Positions 15,925-24,184 of a stretch of 37,355 nucleotides of DNA are shown piece after piece. The position numbers were made by a program, and so were the translations under genes. The stretch lies in assembly GCA_902518715.1 (NCBI GenBank), contig CABYHU010000002.1, positions 1-37,355 on the forward strand. Reading direction: 5' to 3'. The DNA is from an uncultured SAR86 cluster bacterium (GTDB lineage Bacteria; Pseudomonadota; Gammaproteobacteria; Magnimaribacterales; D2472). A model generated the notes under the pieces. That model had not been told where the DNA came from, made no database searches, and worked only from the letters and a program-made list of their open reading frames with translations. How positions within the stretch are numbered: position 1 is the stretch's first letter; the number at the start of each line of letters is the position of its first letter.

Positions 15925-17835
15925 TTAAAGGAGACTTTCAAAACCTGGTATTTCTACACCTTCTTTTCTGAGAACTGGTTTAAGAATTTTAAGGACATGC
16001 TCTCTTATTTCATTATCAGATAAAGTTTTTGTAAATGATTGAAATACTAATCTATAGCCTAGCTTCACCTCATTTGTCTTTTCATTTTTATAAAAATCAA
16101 ATAGGAATACTTTTTTTAAATTTTCCTGACTCAGGCCATCAAAATAAGAAATGATCTCATTCACTACATGACTCTTAGAAATGGAGAACGAAAAATCTCT
16201 TGAGCTAGAAGGATATTCAGAAACTGATTTATAGGTGTTGAATTTATCAATCCTAGAATACTCTTTTTGTTTTTTTGGTAATTTTATTTGTGATTTATGA
16301 AGATCTACTTCGACATAAAAAATCTTATCGCTAATTTTCGTATCTAGATTGTTTCTTGATATTTCTTCGATTGTTGGTACTTCAACAAAAATTTGAGATA
16401 AAATTTTATCTAAAAATTTCTTATCTATTTTTTTAGAAAAATTTAAATAATCATGAGAAACTCTTCCAGATGCAATAAAAGCTAATTTTGTTTTTTTAGT
16501 TATTTGATTATCCTTTGAATATATATCTGAGAACTCAAATAGCTTTATAGAGTCATTTTGTCGTCTTTCGTTATATAAGAGATTATTAACGAGAGACTCT
16601 TTTAATGACGTCCTAAGAAATTTTTTATTTTTATCTAATGGGTTGTCAATAACTACTGAATCTTTAGTTTTAAATGTTACAAAAGGCAAATTAATTACTT
16701 CACTAAAGCCAAACTCAGTAAATTTTTCTTTAATATCATCAATATCCAGTTTTTTTTCTTTTTTAATTTTATTTCGTATTTGAAGCTCTTTGCTTTGTAT
16801 TTTGTTATAACCAATTAATCTTGCAATTTCCTCAGCAATATCATTATCAGTTTCTATATCATTTCTAAAAGAGGGTATTTCAATATTTTTGTTTATATCA
16901 AATCCAAGACTAATAAGAAACTCAACAAACTCATCTTTTGAAATAGAAGTTCCCAAAATTTTATTAACTTTATCGACATCTAGTCTCAGCTCTCTTTTAT
17001 TTTCTAGAGTGTATTCATTATATTGAGCCTCGATAGAAACAACATTTGAGTGATCGCGAACTATTTGTATGAATCTTCTAAGAGCTTTTTCTTGGAGTGC
17101 AATATCTACTCCTCTTTCAAATTTGTATGCTGCCTCTGAATTTATATTATATTTTACTGTTTTTCCCAAAATATTCTCTGGTCTAAAAGATGCAAATTCT
17201 ACAATTGCTGACTTGGTTGTATTAGAACATGCTGTATCAGCTCCACCTAAAATACCTCCAAGGCTTATAATCTTTCCATTCATTGAAAAAACGCAATTTT
17301 CTTCGGTTAGATTTATTTCAGTTCCAAGCAAAGTATTAAATTTCTCATCACATACTTTTTTTTCGAAGGTCACATTGCTTGTGATCTTAGTAGAATCAAA
17401 ACAGTGTGAGGGCTGACCCATTTCATATGAAAGATAGTTCGAAATATCTGCAAAGAAATTATTTTTCTTTTGTCCAGTATTTATAAAATATGAGTCTAAA
17501 TAGTCTTTATATTTCAAGGGGGCTTCATCTATCACAATATTTAAAAATGAAATTTTCGGGCATGCCTCTTTTGAAAAGTTTTCAAAATCAAAGTTAAATC
17601 TTTCGATCTTACCCTCGTAGATTTCAAGTGAGTCTTTGTACCCGAAAAAGATATTCAGATCTCTTGCTAAGCCCATTGCTGATAAGCAATCACCTCTATT
17701 TGGAGTAAATTCCATATCAAATATTTCATTCGACAAAATATGTTCATGTCCTAGTTGGTAAAGTGATTCTGAAATCTCACTGGCAGAAGGTTCTTGTTTT
17801 AAGAACTTTAATAGATCCTTATATAAAATTTTCAT
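15925..17835 (-). CDS. pheT: Phenylalanyl-tRNA synthetase beta subunit, lacking the N-terminal tRNA-binding domain
   Basis: A 636-residue PheRS beta chain; E. coli PheT has 795. The N-terminal 35 or so residues join directly to DMEFTPNRGDCLSAMGLARDL (40-60), which aligns with E. coli about residue 150, so the EMAP/OB-fold tRNA-binding domain is cleanly absent. The B3/B4 editing region (SNYLSYEMGQPSHCFD, LGGILGG, ERGVD), B5 (DIAEEIARLIGYN) and the C-terminal ferredoxin-fold anticodon-binding domain (YPSSSRDFSF to the end) remain. The segment between the catalytic-like core and that C-terminal domain is also shortened. The frame is open throughout with no internal stop. It overlaps pheS as ATGA. 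It works with PheS to charge tRNA-Phe. Confidence 0.95.
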   Translation of the reverse strand: MKILYKDLLKFLKQEPSASEISESLYQLGHEHILSNEIFDMEFTPNRGDCLSAMGLARDLNIFFGYKDSLEIYEGKIERFNFDFENFSKEACPKISFLNIVIDEAPLKYKDYLDSYFINTGQKKNNFFADISNYLSYEMGQPSHCFDSTKITSNVTFEKKVCDEKFNTLLGTEINLTEENCVFSMNGKIISLGGILGGADTACSNTTKSAIVEFASFRPENILGKTVKYNINSEAAYKFERGVDIALQEKALRRFIQIVRDHSNVVSIEAQYNEYTLENKRELRLDVDKVNKILGTSISKDEFVEFLISLGFDINKNIEIPSFRNDIETDNDIAEEIARLIGYNKIQSKELQIRNKIKKEKKLDIDDIKEKFTEFGFSEVINLPFVTFKTKDSVVIDNPLDKNKKFLRTSLKESLVNNLLYNERRQNDSIKLFEFSDIYSKDNQITKKTKLAFIASGRVSHDYLNFSKKIDKKFLDKILSQIFVEVPTIEEISRNNLDTKISDKIFYVEVDLHKSQIKLPKKQKEYSRIDKFNTYKSVSEYPSSSRDFSFSISKSHVVNEIISYFDGLSQENLKKVFLFDFYKNEKTNEVKLGYRLVFQSFTKTLSDNEIREHVLKILKPVLRKEGVEIPGFESLL

Positions 17836-18557
17836 TTAAATTGATTTAAGAAATCTAAATTAGATTTATAAAACTCTCTTATGTCAGTCACTCCAAATTT
17901 GAGCATAGCTATCCGCTCAATGCCTAATCCAAAAGCTAAGCCACTAAATTCTTCAGAATCAATTTTACAATTTTGAAGAACCTTCGGGTTTACAATCCCG
18001 CAACCAAGAATCTCTAACCATTTTCCATCTTCAGAAAGGATATCCACTTCAGCTGATGGTTCAGTGAAAGGAAAATATGATGGTCTAAATCTGATCCTAG
18101 TTGAATCATCAAATATCATGTAAATTATTTTATGTATTAAATCTTTTAAATTTGCAAAATTAACATCTTTATCAACATATATTCCCTCAATTTGATGAAA
18201 CATTGGAAGATGAGTAGAGTCATCATCTTTTCTGTAAACTTTACCAGCAGATGAAAAAGCAAATGGTGGCTTGGAGTGTGTCATACTTCTTATTTGAACT
18301 GGTGATGTATGAGTTCGCAATAACATCGATTTTTCTTCAACGTAAAAAGTATCATGCATCTGTCTTGCTGGATGTGTTTCTTTTATGTTGAGCATATCAA
18401 AATTAAACTCTTCGCTTTCAATTTCTGGCCCGCTAACTTCTTCAAATCCAAAATCAGATAATATCCCTAAAAGATGTTCCTTTATTTGATTAATGGGATG
18501 AAAAGAGCCTTTAGATTGAGGGATAATTGGCGAACCTAAATCATCAAATGAAGACAT
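17832..18557 (-). CDS. pheS: Phenylalanyl-tRNA synthetase alpha subunit, lacking the N-terminal coiled coil
   Basis: A 241-residue catalytic subunit of PheRS; E. coli PheS has 327. The class II core is intact: FHPINQIKEHLLGILSDFGF, ETHPARQMHDTF, LLRTHTSPVQIR (motif 2 region), MFHQIEGIYVD, RFRPSYFPFTEPSAEVD and the motif 3 stretch FGLGIERIAMLKFG. The usual N-terminal helical coiled coil of about 85 residues, which contacts tRNA-Phe, is missing. It cannot be hidden upstream, because only 8 bases separate the ATG from the stop of rplT. There is no room for a pheM-type attenuator leader. It pairs with the likewise shortened PheT. Confidence 0.95.
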   Translation of the reverse strand: MSSFDDLGSPIIPQSKGSFHPINQIKEHLLGILSDFGFEEVSGPEIESEEFNFDMLNIKETHPARQMHDTFYVEEKSMLLRTHTSPVQIRSMTHSKPPFAFSSAGKVYRKDDDSTHLPMFHQIEGIYVDKDVNFANLKDLIHKIIYMIFDDSTRIRFRPSYFPFTEPSAEVDILSEDGKWLEILGCGIVNPKVLQNCKIDSEEFSGLAFGLGIERIAMLKFGVTDIREFYKSNLDFLNQFK

Positions 18558-18565
18558 ATTAATGT

Positions 18566-18913
18566 CTACTTTGAAGCAATTTCAACAACCTTCTTAAAAG
18601 TATTTATATCTGTGGTTGCTATGTCAGCTAAAACTTTTCTATTCAACTTAATATTATTATCATTCATTTTTGAGATCAAAACAGAATATGATAACCCGTG
18701 CTCTCTGGCTGCAGCATTGATTCTGGAAATCCAAAGAGATCTAAAATTTCTTTTTCTATTTTTTCTATCTCTAAAAGAATACTGCAAAGCCTTAATATTT
18801 GACTGCTTAGCAGTTTTAAAAAGCTTTCTCCTTGCACCATAATGTCCTTTAGTAGATTTAAGAACTTTTTTATGTCTTGATTTAGCTTTTAAAGATTTAG
18901 TTACTCTTGGCAT
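18566..18913 (-). CDS. rplT: 50S ribosomal protein bL20
   Basis: A 115-residue bL20, a primary assembly protein of the large subunit that binds 23S rRNA. MPRVTKSLKAKSRHKKVLK, KGHYGARRKLFKTAKQ and WISRINAAAREHGLSYS are the family signatures and length is standard. It lies between rpmI and pheS in the conserved infC-rpmI-rplT-pheST order. In E. coli bL20 represses rpmI-rplT translation; no such structure was identified here. Confidence 0.98.
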   Translation of the reverse strand: MPRVTKSLKAKSRHKKVLKSTKGHYGARRKLFKTAKQSNIKALQYSFRDRKNRKRNFRSLWISRINAAAREHGLSYSVLISKMNDNNIKLNRKVLADIATTDINTFKKVVEIASK

Positions 18914-18918
18914 AATAG

Positions 18919-19110
18919 TTAACTTGTCAATTTTTGGGCTACTTTTAAAGTTGCTCCAGAAAGGTTATTCAAGGCTCTCTTATGTCTTTTTCTTTTAGTA
19001 GATTGTTTGGAAAGTATATGATTTCTCCCGGCGCTCCTTGATTTGAGCGAATTGCTAGTTTTCTTGAAGCGTTTTGCAGCGCCAGAATGTTTCTTTAGTT
19101 TGTATCCCAT
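18919..19110 (-). CDS. rpmI: 50S ribosomal protein bL35
   Basis: A 63-residue bL35. [10 protein letters not shown] near the N-terminus and [15 protein letters not shown] in the middle are characteristic, and length matches the family (about 65). It starts 14 bases after infC and ends 5 bases before rplT, so it is cotranscribed with both. Confidence 0.97.
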   Translation of the reverse strand: MGYKLKKHSGAAKRFKKTSNSLKSRSAGRNHILSKQSTKRKRHKRALNNLSGATLKVAQKLTS

Positions 19111-19124
19111 AATAACTTTAATAT

Positions 19125-19652
19125 TTATTTTCCCTTCTTAAGCGGTGATAATATCATCAATAGCTGCCTTCCTTCCAAAGAAGGTTCTTGGTCCACTTGA
19201 GCAAAATCTACTAGGTCGCCTTTGATTCTATTTAAAAGCTCTAGCCCCATATCACTATTTAATATTTCTCTGCCTCTAAAACGGACGCTAATTTTAGTCT
19301 TATTTTTATCAAGAATAAAGCTTTTAATCTTTTTTAATTTTATATTGTAGTCTCCCACATCTGTTGAGGGTCTAAACTTAATTTCCTTAAGAACAGGTCT
19401 TTTTGCTTTAGATTTCGATGAAGAGATGTTCTTCTTTTTGGAAAACATATGTTTTCCATAATCCATTAGCTTACAGATTATTGGGTTGGAGCCAACTGGA
19501 GATACTTGAACAAGATCTACGCCAGCCTCAACTGCTTTATTAAGTGCTTGCGAAAAATCAATAATACCTATTTTTTGTCCATCAACACCAATAAGCATGA
19601 CTTCATCTGCTTTGATATTATTATTTATTGGAGCGAAATTATTCTTTTTAAT
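19125..19652 (-). CDS. infC: Translation initiation factor IF-3, predicted AUU start
   Basis: IF-3 binds the 30S subunit and proofreads initiator codon pairing. Reading from the first ATG (19598) gives 157 residues and cuts off conserved N-terminal sequence. The frame continues upstream as [20 protein letters not shown], matching the E. coli RINGEIRAQEV region, to a TGA at 19667-19665. No ATG, GTG or TTG lies in this stretch, so the start must be unusual: ATT at 19652-19650 gives 175 residues, close to E. coli IF-3 (180, also AUU). ATA at 19658 or 19661 is the alternative. Downstream motifs are [30 protein letters not shown] and [14 protein letters not shown] ribosome-binding site is seen at 19669-19665. 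Confidence 0.92.
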   Translation of the reverse strand: MKKNNFAPINNNIKADEVMLIGVDGQKIGIIDFSQALNKAVEAGVDLVQVSPVGSNPIICKLMDYGKHMFSKKKNISSSKSKAKRPVLKEIKFRPSTDVGDYNIKLKKIKSFILDKNKTKISVRFRGREILNSDMGLELLNRIKGDLVDFAQVDQEPSLEGRQLLMILSPLKKGK

Positions 19653-19664
19653 AGCTATTATTTT

Positions 19665-19711
19665 TCACCGATTTATATAAATTATAGTCTTATGATGTTT
19701 AAAGGATGCAA
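19665..19711 (-). promoter_or_regulatory. infC operon promoter and ribosome-binding site
   Basis: On the minus strand a TATAAT (19686-19681) has a TTGCAT (19711-19706) upstream at 19-base spacing, slightly long. A start site near 19674 would give a leader of about 22 bases. GGTGA (19669-19665), complementary to the 3' end of 16S rRNA, is 12 bases before the ATT and 3 and 6 bases before two ATA codons. This promoter would drive infC-rpmI-rplT-pheS-pheT separately from the polysaccharide operon upstream. Confidence 0.5.
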
Positions 19712-19741
19712 TTTTATATTAATTATTATCATTTTTGAATG

Positions 19742-20335
19742 TTAAGGCTGTAAAAAATATTTTTTCCATTTTCCCTCACAAAGTTCAAAAACTTCTCTTC
19801 TATTTAATCTATATTTATCCCCGGTCCAAAACTCTATATAAAATGGTGAAAAGCAATAACCACCCCAATATTCTGGACAAATTGTTAAATCATCGCTCTG
19901 CATTACATCAAAAAAATTTTTCTTAACGCTTTGAAAGGAATCGATTTTTTTTGACTGTTTAGAGGATATTGCAAGCGCGTTCTTTTCTTTAGTCCTTTTC
20001 ATAAAATAATTTTGGTTAAACTCATTTGAGGTTTTTATAATATGAGATTTCATCCTTATTTGGGTGTTGGTTTGATTCCAATACAAAACAGCAGAAATTT
20101 GGTTATTTTCATTAAATTCATATGCCTTTTCAGATTCGTAGTTTGTAAAAAAGAAGAACTTATCATCATCAACGATCTTAAGATTTACAAACCTTGAATT
20201 TACACCATTTTTTTTTGAATATGATGAAATACAAATTGCTTCAATATTTCTCTGTTTTGCAATAAGTGCCTCTTTGTATAGATCTTCGATTCTGGCAAAA
20301 GGTTTTTTTTCGTCTATATTCTTAAAAAAAATCAT
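19742..20335 (-). CDS. PdxH-like pyridoxamine-phosphate-oxidase-family flavoprotein
   Basis: A 197-residue member of the PdxH family, whose FMN enzymes oxidise pyridoxine/pyridoxamine 5'-phosphate to PLP. Alignable blocks are SRFVNLKIVDDD, FTNYESEKAYEFNENNQ, QIRMKSHIIKTS, SSKQSKKI, WGGYCFSPFYIEFWTG and the terminal YRLNRR. In E. coli the last block reads RLHDR, with Arg197 and His199 contacting substrate; here the Arg is kept but the His is Asn. The start codon directly follows the stop of the upstream epimerase (TAAATG), so it is translationally coupled to the polysaccharide operon. It could be the housekeeping PdxH or an operon-specific relative. It lacks part of the usual N-terminal extension (E. 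coli 218 aa). Confidence 0.75.
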   Translation of the reverse strand: MIFFKNIDEKKPFARIEDLYKEALIAKQRNIEAICISSYSKKNGVNSRFVNLKIVDDDKFFFFTNYESEKAYEFNENNQISAVLYWNQTNTQIRMKSHIIKTSNEFNQNYFMKRTKEKNALAISSKQSKKIDSFQSVKKNFFDVMQSDDLTICPEYWGGYCFSPFYIEFWTGDKYRLNRREVFELCEGKWKKYFLQP

Positions 20336-21328
20336 TTATTCCGTATAAAATTCTTTTTTATTATCGATTTTTGATATGAATTCATAATCGAGGGTTCTCT
20401 CTAAAGCTTCATCTAGCTTAAATGGGGCTTGAAAATCTGTATTCCCAATAGAAGTATTAAATTGGGTTGTTTTAACAAATTTTTCAATCCTAATAGAGCT
20501 TATTGGGAATTTATAGCCTGATAAATTTGATAGTAAATCAAAAATTTTTCCTATGATTGCCCCAAAAAAATAAGGTAATCTAATCCCAACGTTTTCTTTA
20601 TTAAAAAGTTTCTTTCTAATTAATATTAAAAAAGAATTCATATCCAGGTCTGGTTTATCAACATAGTTATATATATGAAAGCCGTCGTTAATATTTGTGC
20701 AGTATTTTATGAAAGCAACAACATTTCTGACGTATGCCATGGATTTTAAATTATTGCCGCTGCCAATCATCACAAATCGTTTTTTTGAAACCTGATTAAG
20801 AAGATTATAAACATTTCCTCTATTCCCCTCTCCAAAGATAACTGTTGGTCTAATAATTACTAAACTTCGTGAGTCTGGATCTTTATAAAACCATTCCTTG
20901 TAAACGTTTTCAGCAAGATATTTCGTTCTTCCATAATCGTTGAAGTAGTTTGGTTCACCTGTTTCATCAGTATTTGCAGGAGCAAATCCATATACAGCTA
21001 CAGAACTTATAAAAATAATTTTATTGATCCCAAAATTTTCCGCAGCAATGCAAGTATTCTTTGCGCCTTGCACATTTATATCATCATATTTTGATATAGG
21101 CTTGATATCATCTCTATGCACTGCTGCTAGATTAATAAGAGTTGAGGTATTCGAAAGCTGCTTAAGTGAGTGCTGATCCTCAATATCAAGATATCGGATT
21201 TCTTTAGAATTATAAATATTATTTTTATCAAAGGCCTGAAATTCTATGCCCGAATTATTTAATTCTTCCCTGAGGTATGATCCGACAAAACCAGCAGCAC
21301 CAATTATTGATAAAAATTTTTTTGTCAT
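20336..21328 (-). CDS. NAD-dependent sugar epimerase/dehydratase (extended SDR)
   Basis: A 330-residue extended short-chain dehydrogenase of the UDP-glucose-4-epimerase type. The Rossmann motif GAAGFVG (about 10-16), the INLAA strand, the SSVAVYG loop and the catalytic YGRTK (Tyr and Lys of YxxxK) are all present, as is RPTVIFGEGNRGN, a substrate-binding segment. Such enzymes modify nucleotide sugars for polysaccharides, and members lie next to WecA-like transferases in many O-antigen loci. The product sugar cannot be predicted. The gene follows the Wzx-like gene by 4 bases and precedes the PdxH-like gene with no gap. Confidence 0.85.
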   Translation of the reverse strand: MTKKFLSIIGAAGFVGSYLREELNNSGIEFQAFDKNNIYNSKEIRYLDIEDQHSLKQLSNTSTLINLAAVHRDDIKPISKYDDINVQGAKNTCIAAENFGINKIIFISSVAVYGFAPANTDETGEPNYFNDYGRTKYLAENVYKEWFYKDPDSRSLVIIRPTVIFGEGNRGNVYNLLNQVSKKRFVMIGSGNNLKSMAYVRNVVAFIKYCTNINDGFHIYNYVDKPDLDMNSFLILIRKKLFNKENVGIRLPYFFGAIIGKIFDLLSNLSGYKFPISSIRIEKFVKTTQFNTSIGNTDFQAPFKLDEALERTLDYEFISKIDNKKEFYTE

Positions 21329-21332
21329 ATAT

Positions 21333-22520
21333 TTATAAATTAAGTTTAGAGATTTTAGTATTATATAGATATCTCACAAAACAAATAATAAAAAATATTA
21401 CCCAAAGTAATGAATAGGCTTGCACGTATAAAAATGTTGATTGTGAAAAATAAATCAGGAATCCTAATGAAATAATATAAGAAATATTTATTAAAAATAT
21501 TTGATTTGAGCTAAATAATCTTCCCCCAGATTGTCTTATGATGACGTATGAAGCTAGAGAAAAAATATAGCCACTCAGAATAAAAAATGATAGAAGATAA
21601 AGCCTATCAAGGCTAAGATTCATATTTTCTAAAATCCTATATCCAATTCCATATTTAAGAAAAATAGCCTGAATTCCCAAATAAAGAAGAACTAAGAAAA
21701 TTACTAAAACTACATATCTTGAGCTAGCTATAAAATCTTTTATTCTTACAAAGTCTTTGAAATAGAAAAAAATATAATTAACAGCTATGCCAGTTAGAAT
21801 TACTCCTACTCTATGAATTATTGCGATATGGGCATAATCATTACCTGCAAAATAACTGAATCCAATTCCCTCAATGAGTGGTGTAACAGTAAAAACTAAA
21901 TTATGCATTAAATTATTTTGGTCAACCTCGATAAGGTCTTCTGTAATTTTTAAAAATCCAAATTTTAGGATACAAAAAATGAGTAAAAACGAACTTGAAA
22001 TTAGGTAACAGTCTAAAAGAGAAAAGTTAGCATTTATTTGATAAGAGAGAATTAATATAGAGCAGACTAAAATGAGGTTTGCAATATTTATTGATAATGC
22101 CGTTTTACTTTTATCTGCGACTCTTAAATTTGTACTAAATATTATCAATAAAGATGCAAAGAAAAAATAAAAGCAGCTTTGAATCGAAGATTTAAAAGAA
22201 AAAAATTGAAAAAATGACGTTATTAAAATTAAGAAAGATACTAAAAGTATAATAATTAAGGCTTTTTTAGGAAGAATAAATGTTTCTATAAAACTTTTTT
22301 GTCTCTCAATGAGGGTTATGAGGTCTTCTCTAATGATTACAGTTATCAAGCCAATACCAAAAAATGGGACAGCAATTTCTGCAATTGATCTTTGCAAAAA
22401 GTCTGTAGATGCAGAGTACCCATAAAATACAAATTGAATAATTAGGCCAAGCAGTGCAGTTAAAAATGAGATAAAAAATGGAAAAAATATTTCTACTTTT
22501 TTAAATAAAGTGCTATTCAT
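21333..22520 (-). CDS. Polytopic membrane protein, probable Wzx-like O-unit flippase
   Basis: A 395-residue protein with about 11-12 hydrophobic segments (for example 11-32, 87-108, 113-130, 145-160). Its size, topology and operon position fit a Wzx/MATE-MVF-superfamily flippase that turns lipid-linked repeat units across the inner membrane. Sequence motifs for this family are weak, so the call rests on hydropathy and context, including an EpsG/Wzy-like polymerase in the same operon. It starts 8 bases inside the gtrA-like gene. Another undecaprenyl-linked-sugar transporter is possible. Confidence 0.55.
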   Translation of the reverse strand: MNSTLFKKVEIFFPFFISFLTALLGLIIQFVFYGYSASTDFLQRSIAEIAVPFFGIGLITVIIREDLITLIERQKSFIETFILPKKALIIILLVSFLILITSFFQFFSFKSSIQSCFYFFFASLLIIFSTNLRVADKSKTALSINIANLILVCSILILSYQINANFSLLDCYLISSSFLLIFCILKFGFLKITEDLIEVDQNNLMHNLVFTVTPLIEGIGFSYFAGNDYAHIAIIHRVGVILTGIAVNYIFFYFKDFVRIKDFIASSRYVVLVIFLVLLYLGIQAIFLKYGIGYRILENMNLSLDRLYLLSFFILSGYIFSLASYVIIRQSGGRLFSSNQIFLINISYIISLGFLIYFSQSTFLYVQAYSLLWVIFFIICFVRYLYNTKISKLNL

Positions 22521-22902
22521 TATGCATTCTAAAAGTGAAGAACTTATGAAGGAAATAACTTGATATGGCTGTTGATAAGACTCCTATAATGTGGGCTACA
22601 TCATTTGGGAAAAAATTAAATCCCAGCAGCGGGAAAATATAGTTTGATAATCCATTTGAAATTAAAAGTATAAAAATCAGCGAAAAAATATTTACTAAAT
22701 TAAATCTTACAAACTCTGTTGCTTGCCTTTCACCCGATTCAGTAAAAACATACTTTTTATTCAAGAAGTAAGCAGTTAAAACACCAAAAATATAAGCTAG
22801 AAATATTGAAAGTGAGTAAGTAAAAAAAAGATTGAAGAAAATCCTTGATATTATGTTTACAAGAGCTGCTACGCCACCTGTAAGTAAGAACCTTGTAAAC
22901 AT
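22513..22902 (-). CDS. GtrA-family membrane protein, candidate polyprenyl-phosphate-sugar translocator
   Basis: A 129-residue protein with four hydrophobic segments and the two GtrA half-motifs, FLNKKYVFTES and FLHKFFTFRM. GtrA-family proteins are thought to help move or anchor polyprenyl-phosphate sugars across the inner membrane. In mycobacteria a GtrA-family gene (Rv3789) is adjacent to dprE1/dprE2 and has been linked to decaprenyl-phospho-arabinose. Here the gene lies in the same operon as dprE1, dprE2 and the UbiA-type synthase, making the same role the natural inference. The ATG directly follows the stop of the upstream FAD oxidoreductase gene. Confidence 0.82.
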   Translation of the reverse strand: MFTRFLLTGGVAALVNIISRIFFNLFFTYSLSIFLAYIFGVLTAYFLNKKYVFTESGERQATEFVRFNLVNIFSLIFILLISNGLSNYIFPLLGFNFFPNDVAHIIGVLSTAISSYFLHKFFTFRMHNE

Positions 22903-24183
22903 CTATAGATTATTAACCATCTTTTTTGCAAATCCAATGCTTTCAGATATACCTCTATCTTCGGGATAATAAAAACATGTATCTGCAATCTGGAGACCTT
23001 TTATTGAAGTTTGTACACAAGGTATTTTTTCATAAAAATTAGGTTCGCAAATTGGCTGACTATATTTGAGCCTTCCAACATAAGAGAATAGAAAATCTTC
23101 CTTTTTAATTTTTTTGTTAATTTTACAAATATATTTCCTTGATTCATTTATGAAGAAATCATCAGGTTTTATAAATTTACTATTTGTTATTGGCATATAA
23201 TATGGAACGTAGACAACGCCAGCATCAACTTTTCTTAAATTAGAAAACTCAATTATTCCAGGTATTTCAAAATCTTCATCAATTATATTTAGCCAAAAAT
23301 TTTCAGTAATCTGTTTTTTAATCTTATGAACTACACAAACTACTCCAATATTTTCAATTGAATCATAATTTTGTTTTTCTTCATCAGTTAGTTGAGGAAC
23401 CATCTTACTAATTAATGGAGTAGGAATAGTAGAAATAACTTTTTCAAAAGTATGCTCATTTTTGTCAGTGATTACTTTCATATGTGTATCATCTATTGAC
23501 AAAACTTCCTTTACTTGGGTTGAAAGAAATATCTCTCCATCGTGTTTTTCAATGAATTTTACAAGAGCATTTACTAACGTTTCACTCCCTCCATCTATGT
23601 AACCTAACTCCTCTTTCATAATGGATTTTCTTGAATTTCCTATCCTTTTAATTCTAGTAGCGATCCATGATGCAGAGATTTTGTCTGTATATTCATAAAA
23701 TTTTAGTTTACTAAGTCTTTCCCACATTAGAGAGTAAACCCTTTTACCTAATTTTGAGATCATCCAATCCTTCATTGTTAGATGCTCTATATCATTGAAG
23801 TCTTTCTTTTTAGTAAGAAAAAAAACAAAAAAACCATATCGAATTTTTTCAAATATGTTCATAAGTGGGAAAAATAATAAAGCTAGAGGATTTCCCCATG
23901 AGTAATGCTTACCAGAAATAAAATAGCCCATTTTTGTCTCTTTCCAAATAAGTTTTTCTCTAATGCATAAATCATCCAATAACTGGAAAGTATGTTTATC
24001 ACTTTTACAAATAAAATGATAAAAACGCTCAATAGACATTCCATCAAGATCAAAATGAGCAGCCATTCCACCTGGAATTCTATCTACCTCAAAAATTGAT
24101 ACTCTATAACCTTTCTTAATTGCATAATAAGCAGCTGATAATCCCATTGCTCCAGCCCCAATAATTGCAATCCTCTTTTTCAT
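22903..24183 (-). CDS. FAD/NAD(P)-binding oxidoreductase (amine-oxidase/protoporphyrinogen-oxidase-like)
   Basis: About 426 residues from MKKRIAIIGAGAMGLSAAYY. The N-terminal dinucleotide fold GxGxxG (9-14) ends in the acidic residue of VSIFEVD, followed by the GGMAAHF flavin-contact motif. A second FAD-binding element is seen near the C-terminus (GLQIADTC...DRGISESIGFA). The middle is the substrate region of the flavin amine oxidase fold. Relatives are common in polysaccharide clusters but have no assigned reaction; it is not a clear UDP-galactopyranose mutase. I start at 24183, one base after the stop of the upstream epimerase; the frame is open to 24234 but that overlaps the neighbour. Role in arabinose or repeat-unit chemistry is unknown. 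Confidence 0.72.
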   Translation of the reverse strand: MKKRIAIIGAGAMGLSAAYYAIKKGYRVSIFEVDRIPGGMAAHFDLDGMSIERFYHFICKSDKHTFQLLDDLCIREKLIWKETKMGYFISGKHYSWGNPLALLFFPLMNIFEKIRYGFFVFFLTKKKDFNDIEHLTMKDWMISKLGKRVYSLMWERLSKLKFYEYTDKISASWIATRIKRIGNSRKSIMKEELGYIDGGSETLVNALVKFIEKHDGEIFLSTQVKEVLSIDDTHMKVITDKNEHTFEKVISTIPTPLISKMVPQLTDEEKQNYDSIENIGVVCVVHKIKKQITENFWLNIIDEDFEIPGIIEFSNLRKVDAGVVYVPYYMPITNSKFIKPDDFFINESRKYICKINKKIKKEDFLFSYVGRLKYSQPICEPNFYEKIPCVQTSIKGLQIADTCFYYPEDRGISESIGFAKKMVNNL

Positions 24184-24184
24184 T

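Noticed and set aside
17832-18557. PheS short because of a wrongly chosen start
   Set aside because: Only 8 bases separate the ATG from the rplT stop, and about 255 bases would be needed for the coiled coil; no usable upstream start was seen in frame.
18558-18565. A pheM-like leader peptide/attenuator before pheS
   Set aside because: The rplT-pheS gap is 8 bases, too short for a leader, and no Phe-rich small frame is present.
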